From: Clostridia bacterium
GTDB lineage: Bacteria > Bacillota > Clostridia > UBA1212 > UBA1255
DNA length: 37,536 bases
Assembly (NCBI GenBank): GCA_017935905.1
Contig: JAGBGO010000004.1
Coordinates: 1-37,536 of the forward strand
Direction: 5' to 3'
Both the position numbers and the translations under genes were made by a program. Every line of letters starts with the position of its first letter. Within the stretch, counting starts at the first letter, position 1. The notes below the pieces were generated by a model. That model was not told where the DNA came from. It did not search any database and was given only the letters and a program-made list of their open reading frames with translations. Below are positions 22,727 to 30,561 of the stretch, piece after piece.

Positions 22727-24511
22727 ATGACGACGAACAAAACCATTCTTGCATGGCTTGACGAAGTGAAAGCTCTCGTATGTCCTGATAAGATTGTCTG
22801 GATTGACGGCAGCGAAGCTCAGTTGGAAGAACTGCGCAAAGAAGCTGTTGCAACCGGCGAAATGATTAAATTGAACCAAGATAAGCTCCCTGGCTGTTAT
22901 CTGCACAGAACGAAGCCCAACGACGTGGCTCGTGTAGAGGACCGTACTTTTATCTGCGCAAAGACGAAAGAAGTAGCAGGCCCTACGAACAACTGGTGCG
23001 ATCCCCAGGAAATGTATAAGAAGTTATATGATATCGCCCGCGGTTCTTACAAAGGCCGTACCATGTACGTAATTCCTTACTCCATGGGTCCTATCGGCTC
23101 TCCCATCGCGAAGGCCGGTATCGAAGTAACCGACTCTATCTACGTTGTACTGAACATGGCCATTATGACCCGTGTAGGTACAGAGGTATTGAAGGTACTT
23201 GGCGACAGCAACGACTGGGTACGCGGACTTCACTGTAAGTGCGACGTGGATCCCGAGAAGCGTTATATCTGCCACTTCCCCGAGGACAACACCATTATTT
23301 CTGTAAACTCTGCTTACGGCGGAAACGTATTGCTGGGCAAGAAGTGCTTCGCACTTCGTATCGCTTCCTTCCAGGGTTGGAAAGAAGGCTGGATGGCTGA
23401 GCACATGCTCATCTTAGGTCTTGAAAATCCCGAAGGCAAAGTTACTTACATTGCGGCGGCATTCCCGTCTGCTTGCGGTAAGACCAACCTGGCTATGTTG
23501 ATTCCTCCGGAGTACCTGAAGAAGAAAGGCTACAAGATCTGGACTGTTGGTGACGATATCGCTTGGATGAAGATCGGTCCTGACGGCCGTTTGTACGCCA
23601 TCAACCCGGAGAACGGTTTCTTCGGCGTAGCACCGGGAACCAACGAGCACTCCAACTTCAATGCTTTGGAGAGCACCAAGAAGAACACCATCTTCACAAA
23701 CGTTGCTTTGGATTTGGATGACAACACCGTTTGGTGGGAAGGACTCAACAAGAATCTTCCTCAGAACGCTATCGAGTGGAAGGGCGAGAAATGGGATGCA
23801 AGCAAGTTCAACAAAGCTGACAAGTCCACGTACGCAGCTCACCCCAACTCCAGATTTACTGCACCGGCGAAGAACTGCCCCTGCATCTCTGACGAGTTTG
23901 ATAAAGGTGCCGGCGTTCCGATTTCCGCAATTATTTTCGGCGGCCGTCGTGCAAAGTGCGCACCGCTCGTTTACCAGTCCAAGGATTGGGTAAACGGTGT
24001 ATTCGTAGGATCTGCTATGGCTTCTGAAACCACCGCTGCTGCTGCAGGCGCTGTTGGTGTTGTACGTCGTGATCCTATGGCAATGCTTCCGTTCTGCGGT
24101 TACCACATGGGCGACTACTTCCAGCACTGGTTGGATATGGGCGTTAAGCTTGGCGACAAGGCTCCCAAGATCTTCAACGTAAACTGGTTCCGTACCGACG
24201 ACGAAGGCAACTTCGTATGGCCCGGCTTCGGCGACAACGCGCGCGTTCTTAACTGGATCGTTGAGCGTTGCGAAGGCAAGGCTGACGCTACTGAAACTGC
24301 AATCGGTTACATCCCTATGCCTGAGGATATTGACCTTACCGACTTGGATATGGATATGGACACGCTGAAGAGCATCTTGAAAGTAGACAAAGACGTTTGG
24401 ACCAAAGAAGCAGAAGAGATCGAAGAACACTACAAGAAATTCGGCGACAAGCTTCCTAAGGAACTGAAAGATCAACTTGAGAACTTGAAAGCAAATCTTG
24501 CCAAGATGTAA
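22727..24511 (+). CDS. pckG: Phosphoenolpyruvate carboxykinase (GTP)
   Basis: This 594-residue protein matches GTP-dependent PEP carboxykinase (usual length about 600), which interconverts oxaloacetate and phosphoenolpyruvate with GTP/GDP. Key motifs are the kinase-1 loop AAFPSACGKTN (about residues 244-254), WTVGDDIAWMK, the start of the omega-loop region around PISAIIFGGRR, and FNVNWFRTDDEGNFVWPGFGDN near the C-terminus. In a fermenting anaerobe it may run in the carboxylating direction towards succinate or propionate (inference). The codon choice (GGC, AAG, AAC, CGT) suggests high expression. The gene has its own promoter and terminator, so it is a single-gene unit. Confidence 0.97.
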   Translation: MTTNKTILAWLDEVKALVCPDKIVWIDGSEAQLEELRKEAVATGEMIKLNQDKLPGCYLHRTKPNDVARVEDRTFICAKTKEVAGPTNNWCDPQEMYKKLYDIARGSYKGRTMYVIPYSMGPIGSPIAKAGIEVTDSIYVVLNMAIMTRVGTEVLKVLGDSNDWVRGLHCKCDVDPEKRYICHFPEDNTIISVNSAYGGNVLLGKKCFALRIASFQGWKEGWMAEHMLILGLENPEGKVTYIAAAFPSACGKTNLAMLIPPEYLKKKGYKIWTVGDDIAWMKIGPDGRLYAINPENGFFGVAPGTNEHSNFNALESTKKNTIFTNVALDLDDNTVWWEGLNKNLPQNAIEWKGEKWDASKFNKADKSTYAAHPNSRFTAPAKNCPCISDEFDKGAGVPISAIIFGGRRAKCAPLVYQSKDWVNGVFVGSAMASETTAAAAGAVGVVRRDPMAMLPFCGYHMGDYFQHWLDMGVKLGDKAPKIFNVNWFRTDDEGNFVWPGFGDNARVLNWIVERCEGKADATETAIGYIPMPEDIDLTDLDMDMDTLKSILKVDKDVWTKEAEEIEEHYKKFGDKLPKELKDQLENLKANLAKM

Positions 24512-24527
24512 TTGAAATTACAAACAC

Positions 24528-24563
24528 AAAAGCGGCTGTCTTATAAGAAGGCAGCCGCTTTTC
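24528..24563. terminator. Bidirectional terminator between pckG and the asparaginase gene
   Basis: AAAAGCGGCTG (24528-24538) pairs perfectly with CAGCCGCTTTT (24552-24562). It serves both converging genes. Confidence 0.85.
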
Positions 24564-24579
24564 TACGTTCTTCTTTAAA

Positions 24580-25563
24580 TCATATATCCCCGCCCAATGC
24601 CGGCAGCACCGTATCTGCGGGATTACGACCGCAAGCCAAAGTCAGCCATAGCTTCATATATACGGAAATCGCCGATCTTCCCGGCACCAGCCGCAAATCA
24701 TACAGCTGGAAATCCGCCGCGCTTTCATAAATATCCCCCGGAGCCGTACCGGTCACAAAAACCGGAATCCCCAGTTCTTGGGCTTGCCGGAAAAACGCTC
24801 CCGCCTCATCCAAATTCAACGTTCCGGAGTGATACGTTTCGTGAATAATCCCGGCAACGCCTTCTGTTAACGCCGGATAAACCATGCCGGGATGGGGTTT
24901 GATCCATAAAATGTTGGGCGAAGTCAGTTCTTTTTCCGGAAACAAGGGTAAAATAGCGTCTTTCTTCTCCGTATAATCCGCATTGAAGCTAAATTTCCAT
25001 TGTGCGTCGTAAAAACCCGCATTCTGTGAAACACTTTCAACGCGATCCGACCCTTGTGGATGTGCAAGTAGACGAGACCCGCGGTGAATTTGCACGGGAG
25101 CACCCTCATTTTTATACGAAACCCACACCCCTCCGGCGAAGGAATCTTTCAACCAACAAACGGCACCGTACAGATTCTCCACTCCGTTGGCCCGAGGATC
25201 TTCAATAGGATAATTGGAAGAAACCAGCACAATGGGCACGGAGCCTATTCCAAATGCATACCCCAACGCGGCCGCCGTATATTGCAGCGTATCAGTTCCG
25301 TGGGTAATAATAATCCCTCGGTAGCCTTGGGAAATGGCGCAGGCCACCGCCCGGATCAGTTTACTTAAATGCGCACCGTCTAAATGTTCGCTGAGAATGG
25401 TATACGGCTCATCATAATCCGCAAATTCAGTAAAGTCCACATGATATTTTTCCCGGAATGCTTCAAGCAGCGCCCGGGGCTTCTCCCCGTCCGGACGAAT
25501 CACCCCGGCATTCAAGGTGCTGCCAATGGTGCCGCCGGTAAAAATCATTTTTATTTTCTTCAT
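24580..25563 (-). CDS. L-asparaginase
   Basis: This 327-residue protein hydrolyses asparagine to aspartate and ammonia. The first catalytic segment is FTGGTIGS with Thr12, the usual nucleophile, and the second is ITHGTDTLQYTA with Thr90 and Asp91. GTAPGDIYESA and SAISVYMKLWL near the end fit the C-terminal domain. I start at the ATG at 25563, which has GGGAGG upstream; the frame extends further but no ribosome binding site precedes the earlier start. No signal peptide is present, so it is the cytosolic type I-like form. It is a single-gene unit converging on pckG and divergent from ibrA. Confidence 0.92.
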   Translation of the reverse strand: MKKIKMIFTGGTIGSTLNAGVIRPDGEKPRALLEAFREKYHVDFTEFADYDEPYTILSEHLDGAHLSKLIRAVACAISQGYRGIIITHGTDTLQYTAAALGYAFGIGSVPIVLVSSNYPIEDPRANGVENLYGAVCWLKDSFAGGVWVSYKNEGAPVQIHRGSRLLAHPQGSDRVESVSQNAGFYDAQWKFSFNADYTEKKDAILPLFPEKELTSPNILWIKPHPGMVYPALTEGVAGIIHETYHSGTLNLDEAGAFFRQAQELGIPVFVTGTAPGDIYESAADFQLYDLRLVPGRSAISVYMKLWLTLACGRNPADTVLPALGGDI

Positions 25564-25599
25564 ACGCACTGCCTCCCGGCCTTCTTTCTTATAGGCTTT

Positions 25600-25608
25600 A
25601 GTATACCA
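25600..25608 (-). promoter_or_regulatory. Extended -10 promoter of the asparaginase gene
   Basis: On the minus strand TGG-TATACT (25600-25608), 37 bases before the ATG at 25563; no clear -35. Confidence 0.5.
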
Positions 25609-25636
25609 CAAAACACTGTACTTTTCAGCACAAAAA

Positions 25637-25645
25637 TGCTATAAT
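25637..25645 (+). promoter_or_regulatory. Extended -10 promoter of ibrA, giving a leaderless mRNA
   Basis: TGC-TATAAT ends 7 bases before the ATG at 25653, so transcription should begin at or next to the start codon. No ribosome binding site is present in the intervening bases. Confidence 0.6.
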
Positions 25646-25652
25646 ACTACGT

Positions 25653-26969
25653 ATGATTAAGAAGACTTTACCAATAACTGTATACGATGCACTACAACAA
25701 CGCTTGGATTTTTTGTTTCAAGAGTTTGAGAACATTTACGTGTCTTTCAGCGGGGGAAAAGATAGCGGTTTGCTGCTGAATTTGGTAATGGATTTTAAGC
25801 GAAAATACTACCCGGACCGAGTGGTGGGCCTTTTCCATCAGGATTTTGAAGCCCAATATACCGTTACCACGGAATATATTACCCGAACTTTTGCCAAATT
25901 CGAAAAAGAAATGGAGCCCTACTGGGTTTGCTTGCCTATGGCTACCCGCACGGCCCTCAGCAGTTACGAAATGTACTGGTATCCCTGGGATGACAAGAAA
26001 CAAGACGCGTGGGTGCGGCAGATGCCGGACTACCCCTACGTAATCAACCTGAAGAATCCTTTTACCCACTACACCTACCGCATGCACCAAGAAGATCTTG
26101 CCAAGCAGTTCGGCCGCTTCTACAAAGAGCAGCACGGCGGCGGAAAGACCGTGTGCTTGTTGGGCATTCGTGCCGACGAATCTTTGCAGCGGTACAGCGG
26201 ATTTTTGAATAAAAAGTATGGATATAAGAATGAATGTTGGATTACCCAGCATTTTAAGGACGTTTGGTGTGCTTCTCCTTTGTACGACTGGTCTTTGAGC
26301 GACGTTTGGACCGCCAATTACAAGTTTGGCTACGACTACAATGGCTTGTACGATTTGTATTACAAAGCCGGGCTGAAACCGGATCAGATGCGGGTGGCAT
26401 CGCCCTTTAATGATTATTCGAAAGACAGCTTGAATTTGTACCGGGTAATCGATCCTGAAATCTGGTCTCGCTTGGTGGGCCGCGTACAAGGCGCCAACTT
26501 CGGCGCTATTTACGGAAAGACGAAGGCAATGGGTTACCGAAATATTACGCTGCCGGAGGGTCACACTTGGGAGTCTTACACAAAATTCTTATTAGACACC
26601 CTGCCCAAACGGCTGCGCACCAATTATATCAATAAGTTTAATACGTCCATTCGCTTCTGGCACGAAGTGGGCGGAGGCCTTTCGGAAGAAGCGATTCAGG
26701 AGTTGGAAGCTCATGGCTATCGCATTCGTCGGAACGGAGTTTCTAACTATACGCTGGACCGCAAGACCCGTGTGATTTTTGTGGGAAAATTGCCGGACCA
26801 CACCGACGATATCACTTCCACCAAGGATATCCCCAGTTGGAAGCGGATGTGCTACTGTATTTTGAAAAACGACCACACCTGCCGTTTTATGGGTTTCGGC
26901 CTTTCCCGGGAGGAACAACGGAGAATTAGTTATATTAAAAAGCAATATGGAGGTTGGATCCATGAGTGA
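25653..26969 (+). CDS. ibrA: IbrA-like PAPS-reductase-family (PP-loop, DUF3440) protein
   Basis: This 438-residue protein starts with a PP-loop, VSFSGGKDSG (residues 30-39), as in PAPS reductases and other adenylating enzymes. Family-typical segments are CLLGIRADESLQRY, PLYDWSLSDVWTANYKFGYDYNGLYDLYYKAG and the DUF3440-like C-terminal part. The gene overlaps by 8 bases a ParB-domain gene, the arrangement of the ibrA/ibrB pair first described as regulators of Eib proteins in E. coli prophages. The biochemical role of the pair is not established; relation to DndC-like sulfur transfer makes nucleic-acid modification a reasonable guess. The mRNA is probably leaderless. Start at 25653 is the first in-frame ATG. 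Confidence 0.88.
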   Translation: MIKKTLPITVYDALQQRLDFLFQEFENIYVSFSGGKDSGLLLNLVMDFKRKYYPDRVVGLFHQDFEAQYTVTTEYITRTFAKFEKEMEPYWVCLPMATRTALSSYEMYWYPWDDKKQDAWVRQMPDYPYVINLKNPFTHYTYRMHQEDLAKQFGRFYKEQHGGGKTVCLLGIRADESLQRYSGFLNKKYGYKNECWITQHFKDVWCASPLYDWSLSDVWTANYKFGYDYNGLYDLYYKAGLKPDQMRVASPFNDYSKDSLNLYRVIDPEIWSRLVGRVQGANFGAIYGKTKAMGYRNITLPEGHTWESYTKFLLDTLPKRLRTNYINKFNTSIRFWHEVGGGLSEEAIQELEAHGYRIRRNGVSNYTLDRKTRVIFVGKLPDHTDDITSTKDIPSWKRMCYCILKNDHTCRFMGFGLSREEQRRISYIKKQYGGWIHE

Positions 26970-27495
26970 TTCTTATGTCAGCCCTGTTTATAAGGTAATT
27001 GCCGTGCCGGTGGAGAAGATTGTGCCCAACAATTACAATCCCAACGCCGTGGCGCCGCCTGAGATGAAACTTTTGTACGATAGCATTAAAGAAGACGGCT
27101 ACACCATGCCTATTGTTTGTTATTATGATGAGGCATCGGATCAATACGTGATTGTAGACGGTTTTCACCGCTATCGGGTAATGAAGGATTTTCCCGACAT
27201 TTACGAGCGGGAGGGCGGCAAGCTGCCTGTTTCTGTGATTGACAAGCCTTTAGATCACCGTATGGCCAGCACCATTCGCCACAATCGCGCCCGGGGTTCT
27301 CACGACGTGGATTTAATGAGCAATATTATTAAAGAACTCCACGAGATTGGCCGTTCCGATGCGTGGATTGCCAAACATTTAGGGATGGATCGAGACGAGT
27401 TGCTTCGTTTAAAACAAATCACAGGCCTAACGGCTTTGTTTAAGGACGTAGAGTTTGGAATGGCTTGGAAGCCGGTGAAAGAGGATGTTGAATAA
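26962..27495 (+). CDS. ibrB: IbrB-like ParB-domain protein
   Basis: I start this 177-residue protein at the ATG at 26962, because GGAGG lies 8 bases before it inside ibrA; an ATG at 26947 would include that sequence. A ParB/Srx N-terminal domain spans about residues 8-110: VPVEKIVPNNYNPN, then VIVDGFHRYRVM (the G-x-HR-x-R nucleotide-binding motif) and HRMASTIRHNRARG. A helix-turn-helix-like part follows (DAWIAKHLGMDRDELLRLKQITG). No C-terminal ParB dimer domain is present, so this is not a chromosome-partition ParB. It is translated in overlap with ibrA, suggesting a complex. Confidence 0.88.
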   Translation: MSDSYVSPVYKVIAVPVEKIVPNNYNPNAVAPPEMKLLYDSIKEDGYTMPIVCYYDEASDQYVIVDGFHRYRVMKDFPDIYEREGGKLPVSVIDKPLDHRMASTIRHNRARGSHDVDLMSNIIKELHEIGRSDAWIAKHLGMDRDELLRLKQITGLTALFKDVEFGMAWKPVKEDVE

Positions 27496-27521
27496 TTAAA
27501 CCCCGGCGATAGAAAGAATAG

Positions 27522-27553
27522 AAAAATCCCCGCCTATATGCGCGGGGATTTTT
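27522..27553. terminator. Bidirectional terminator between ibrB and tRNA-Ser
   Basis: AAAAATCCCCGC (27522-27533) pairs perfectly with GCGGGGATTTTT (27542-27553), 8-base loop. It serves ibrB on the plus strand and the tRNA on the minus strand. Confidence 0.9.
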
Positions 27554-27557
27554 GCGT

Positions 27558-27648
27558 TGGCGGAAAGACAGGGATTCGAACCCTGGGTAGGGATAAACCT
27601 ACGCCGGTTTTCAAGACCGGTGCCTTAAACCAGCTCGACCATCTTTCC
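27558..27648 (-). tRNA. tRNA-Ser (anticodon UGA)
   Basis: A 91-base class II tRNA. The acceptor arm GGAAAGA pairs with TCTTTCC, followed by the discriminator G and an encoded CCA (27558-27560). The anticodon loop reads CTTGAAA with TGA, a long variable arm lies around GTAGGTTTATCCCTAC, and the T arm has GGTTCGAATCC. It reads UCA and other UCN codons. It has a consensus promoter and a strong terminator. Confidence 0.97.
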
Positions 27649-27673
27649 ACGTCTTCGTTTCCGAAGCTTCATT

Positions 27674-27702
27674 ATTATACGAAATCCCCCGTGAGATGTC
27701 AA
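27674..27702 (-). promoter_or_regulatory. Consensus promoter of tRNA-Ser
   Basis: On the minus strand TTGACA (27697-27702), 17-base spacer, TATAAT (27674-27679). Confidence 0.85.
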
Positions 27703-27713
27703 GATACAAAGCC

Positions 27714-27865
27714 GCGGTATGTAAAATTGCTATTTGAGGTTATTTACATACCGCTTTTTTACTTTTCACATACTTTTTCCGCCGAAAAGTATGTGAATTG
27801 CACTTTTGAGGTATGTAAATATCCTTTTTTTTCAATTTTGCATACTTTGCCTTGCCTCCCAGCAT
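27714..27865 (+). repeat. Array of GTATGTAA-type inverted and direct repeats
   Basis: GCGGTATGTAAA (27714-27725) is inverted at 27743-27754 and followed by TTTTTT. CACATACTTTT (27767-27777) is inverted at 27785-27795 with a 7-base loop. GTATGTAAAT recurs at 27811. Two direct copies of a module GTATGT(A/G)A-AATTGC-TTTGAGGT occur (from 27718 and 27790). CATACT recurs at 27841 and 27863. The array fills the space before the small gene at 27894. Confidence 0.6.
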
Positions 27866-27893
27866 ACTAAAAGCAAAAGAGGAGTTGAGACGA

Positions 27894-28082
27894 ATGAAGA
27901 AAAAACGAAATTGGCTGTGTAAAGACGTATTTTTGAACAATCCGGTGGCGTCCGCCCAAGAATGTACCGGATTTTCCCCAACGAAATCGTATACGGAAGA
28001 AGAAGCAGAAAGCAAAGCGCAACTTTGTGACGTGCCCGCCTCCAGCAGTGACGGCGGCGACGCCAAACCTCCGGCAAGATAA
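27894..28082 (+). CDS. 62-residue Cys-containing small protein
   Basis: The ATG at 27894 follows GAGGAG 9 bases upstream, and the frame runs to a TAA at 28080-28082. The product starts MKKKRNWLCKDVFLNN and contains ASAQECTGFSPTKSYTEEEAES, split between a basic N-terminus and an acidic middle, then LCDVPAS and a disordered end. Three Cys are at 9, 24 and 45. There is no signal peptide or membrane helix. I have an impression of similar short clostridial proteins with an ECTG-P motif but cannot name a family or role. It lies directly after the GTATGTAA repeat array, which could regulate it. A radical-SAM-modified or other processed peptide is possible but unsupported here. Confidence 0.6.
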   Translation: MKKKRNWLCKDVFLNNPVASAQECTGFSPTKSYTEEEAESKAQLCDVPASSSDGGDAKPPAR

Positions 28083-28090
28083 CAAAAGAA

Positions 28091-28122
28091 AAGGGGCCGT
28101 TTCCCGATGGAAACAGCCCCTT
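28091..28122 (-). terminator. Terminator of the SurA/PrsA-like gene
   Basis: AAGGGGCCGTTTCC and GGAAACAGCCCCTT form a stem with one mismatch and a CGAT loop. On the minus strand it is followed by TTCTTTTGTT. It also lies just after the small gene on the plus strand. Confidence 0.7.
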
Positions 28123-28143
28123 CGTTCAGCTTTCGCTATTTAA

Positions 28144-29634
28144 TCAAAACATATCCGCCAAGATCTCGTCTAAACGCTCTTGCTTCTTAGACTTCACGGC
28201 GTATTTCTTGCCGGCGTCTTTGATCTTTTCTTCCAACTCAGCAACAGCTTTGTCTTCCAAAATTTCAGCTTTGATACCGGTTTGAACGTTGTTCAACTTC
28301 TCTTCCGCATCTTCGTCCTTGTCATCTTCCTTCTTCTCTACTTCTGTATCGAAGTCATCGATGTTCTCTACGCGAACCAAGTACAATGCGGTCAAATCGC
28401 CGTCGTCATTCTTAATCTCAATTTTGTGGAGCTTAGAAGGTGTAATCTTGTCCTCTTCCTTCTCCTCATCTTCCTTCTCTTCGGAAGCAGAAGAAGTAGA
28501 AGCAGAATCGTCCTCTTTCTTATCTTCCTCATCCTTCTCCTCTACAAAGATGAAGCCGTCGCGGGTTTCGTTCCACTGCATTTGAAGTAAGTATTCGTCA
28601 ATTTCCTCCACGCCGGTCTCATTGCCTGCGCCAACGGTGATCACACCCTTGTTGCTGCTGGCAGAAGTCCAAGAAGACATTGCACAAAGGGCTTCAAAGT
28701 CACCATCCTGTACAAGAATAACTTCCTTGCCGTCATCATCTTTCTTAATTTCATACGTCACGTAGTCACGATCGTACAACGTGTACTTCTCGCCCGCATT
28801 GATTGCCGCTTCCATTTCGTCACAAAGCTTAATAAAGTTTGCAACTTTCTGCTCATACTCTTTCAAGGACTCTTCGTACTTGGTGTACTCTTTCTTCAAT
28901 TCCTCGTCGGTAGTATCTTTAGAAATTTCCTTGCCGTCTTTGTCCTTAGGAACAGAAGGCTTCGTAGGAATTGCGAACTTATATACACGTCCGGATAACG
29001 TACGGTACTCGTTGGGATCCTCATCGTAGATTTCCTTCATCTCGTCTTCCGTAACTTCATAATCCTTCTTAAGTTCAGTCTTGTATTTCTCAATGGCTGC
29101 CTGACGAATGCTGTAATCTTTGTATTCACTCAGGTTCATCGTACCGCCGGTGATGTAATACGTTGCCGTATCTGCATCCAATCCGTATTGAGACGTATAC
29201 ATATTGAGCTGATAATCTACGTAAGCTTTGGCATTGGCACGCTCTTCTGCAGTCAACTTAAATCCTGCATTCACTGCCAATCTGTAAGAAGCCTTAAACT
29301 TGCGGGCCTCTTCCAACGCTTCCGCCTGGCACTCCTTCTTGATTTCATCCGTGAAGAATTTGTTGAAAGCATCTTCTTTCTCTTTGCTGGTCATATCCGC
29401 ATAGCCGTCCGGCTCCTCAAATTTCTCCGCAATAGCTTTCTGCAAGAAAAACTTGTACTCGTACGTGTAAATCTTGTCACCGTTTACTTTTGCCACGTAG
29501 TTCGTGCTGTACGTAACAATCGCGAAAATACCAACAACCAATATAACAAACGCTGCTAAGCCTGCGGAAATCCACAGAATCAGCTTGTTGTCATACGTGC
29601 CTTTCTTCTTCTTGGCTTTCAAATTCGTAGCCAT
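28144..29634 (-). CDS. Membrane-anchored SurA/PrsA-like foldase
   Basis: I start this 496-residue protein at the ATG at 29634; a TTG further up is less likely. Residues about 20-42 are one transmembrane helix after a Lys-rich cytosolic start, with the rest outside. Residues about 45-190 resemble the SurA N-terminal chaperone domain (VAKVNGDKIYTYEYKFFLQKAI; LTAEERANAKAYVDYQL). The following part could hold a degenerate parvulin-type isomerase core, interrupted by a very acidic, low-complexity insert (KDEEDKKEDDS, EEKEDEEKEEDK). It probably helps exported proteins fold, such as the many surface proteins here (inference). The gene has a consensus promoter and its own terminator. Confidence 0.78.
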   Translation of the reverse strand: MATNLKAKKKKGTYDNKLILWISAGLAAFVILVVGIFAIVTYSTNYVAKVNGDKIYTYEYKFFLQKAIAEKFEEPDGYADMTSKEKEDAFNKFFTDEIKKECQAEALEEARKFKASYRLAVNAGFKLTAEERANAKAYVDYQLNMYTSQYGLDADTATYYITGGTMNLSEYKDYSIRQAAIEKYKTELKKDYEVTEDEMKEIYDEDPNEYRTLSGRVYKFAIPTKPSVPKDKDGKEISKDTTDEELKKEYTKYEESLKEYEQKVANFIKLCDEMEAAINAGEKYTLYDRDYVTYEIKKDDDGKEVILVQDGDFEALCAMSSWTSASSNKGVITVGAGNETGVEEIDEYLLQMQWNETRDGFIFVEEKDEEDKKEDDSASTSSASEEKEDEEKEEDKITPSKLHKIEIKNDDGDLTALYLVRVENIDDFDTEVEKKEDDKDEDAEEKLNNVQTGIKAEILEDKAVAELEEKIKDAGKKYAVKSKKQERLDEILADMF

Positions 29635-29703
29635 CTTTACCAACCGCCTTTTTCTTATCTTAATAAAATCATAACAAAAGTAAAATAAAATACTCGTCCT
29701 ACT

Positions 29704-29732
29704 ATTATATCCTGTAAAACGAGTTTTGGCAA
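29704..29732 (-). promoter_or_regulatory. Promoter of the SurA/PrsA-like gene
   Basis: On the minus strand TTGCCA (29727-29732), 17-base spacer, TATAAT (29704-29709). Confidence 0.8.
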
Positions 29733-29736
29733 TGGT

Positions 29737-30561
29737 TTATTTGTGTTTTTCCGTCGCAAATCCTGTGACAAATGCCTCAATACACTGTCCAAACAGCCGC
29801 CCCAGCTTAATTTTGGCTTGAGAATCATAGTGCGACAGATCATTATTCTCCAAATGGGTGGTAAGACCGGCTTGGATGGTGTCAAAATAGTAGCGGTTGG
29901 GACCTTGGGTTTGGTACTGCGCCTTGGCTTCATTCACGGTTTGGTAAAATGGCCAGTGTTCACTAATGCCGGCATCGATAAACGCCACACCGTAAGGACA
30001 AGCAATTTGATCATACAGCGGCAGCCAGCGGTTCATCAAATCCGTTTGCGCCCGAAGGTAATCTTCCGCTTGTTCCTGCACAATTGCATCCGTCTCTCCT
30101 TGCATCCAGCAAAAAGCGAATAATTCCGGCTCCAAACCCGCCTCTACCATATAATTTAACCCAATCTGAATACGTTTTAAGATTTCTTCAAACACAAAAT
30201 CTCCGGGTTTGTAGTTATTGGCAATGCCGGAGCCGCTCCAAGCGCACTTAATCAAATAGAATTTTTCCCCGGGAAAAGCTCGGGTCAAATATTCGGCTAA
30301 ACTCACCTCGGGCCCGAACTGCACGTCCGTAGAGCCTTGTCCCAACGTCACCGGCACGAAACCGGGGGCAATGTTGGTAGGATCTTGATTGGCATGGTCC
30401 ACGTGATAATAAATCTGAATATTTTCATAGCCAGAACGGTATTCCGCCAGTTCTTCCGGCGTTGCGGTCTCTTCCAAAAAACGGATCTGGGCGCGGCCTA
30501 CCATATTGGACTGACCTGACATTATAATTAAATGGGCTTTTCCCGGTGTTAAAATGCTCAT
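29737..30561 (-). CDS. Cytosolic SASA-type carbohydrate esterase
   Basis: This 274-residue protein belongs to the SASA (sialate O-acetylesterase-like, CE6-related) SGNH hydrolases. It has the catalytic Ser in IIMSGQSNMVGRAQ (about residue 16), an oxyanion-hole segment AFCWMQGETDA, and a C-terminal His in NNDLSHYDSQAKIKLG. It should remove acetyl groups from sugars. There is no signal peptide, while its close paralogue just upstream is a lipoprotein. The start codon overlaps the stop of that paralogue (ATGA, 30558-30561), giving translational coupling. The pair probably arose by tandem duplication. Confidence 0.88.
   Translation of the reverse strand: MSILTPGKAHLIIMSGQSNMVGRAQIRFLEETATPEELAEYRSGYENIQIYYHVDHANQDPTNIAPGFVPVTLGQGSTDVQFGPEVSLAEYLTRAFPGEKFYLIKCAWSGSGIANNYKPGDFVFEEILKRIQIGLNYMVEAGLEPELFAFCWMQGETDAIVQEQAEDYLRAQTDLMNRWLPLYDQIACPYGVAFIDAGISEHWPFYQTVNEAKAQYQTQGPNRYYFDTIQAGLTTHLENNDLSHYDSQAKIKLGRLFGQCIEAFVTGFATEKHK

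Noticed and set aside
23414..24475. Minus-strand ORF of 353 codons inside pckG
   Set aside because: It is the mirror of a strongly codon-biased gene; the plus-strand protein is unmistakable PEP carboxykinase.
25692..26564. Minus-strand ORF of 290 codons inside ibrA
   Set aside because: It is a shadow of the ibrA reading frame with no start signals.
26962..27495. Chromosome-partition ParB
   Set aside because: The protein lacks the ParB dimerisation domain, no parA or parS site is nearby, and it is coupled to ibrA.
27538..27870. Plus-strand ORF across the tRNA-Ser gene
   Set aside because: The sequence folds as a complete tRNA on the minus strand; the short 'GGKTGIRTLGRDKPTPVFKTGAL' type peptide is the well-known false translation of a tRNA-Ser region.
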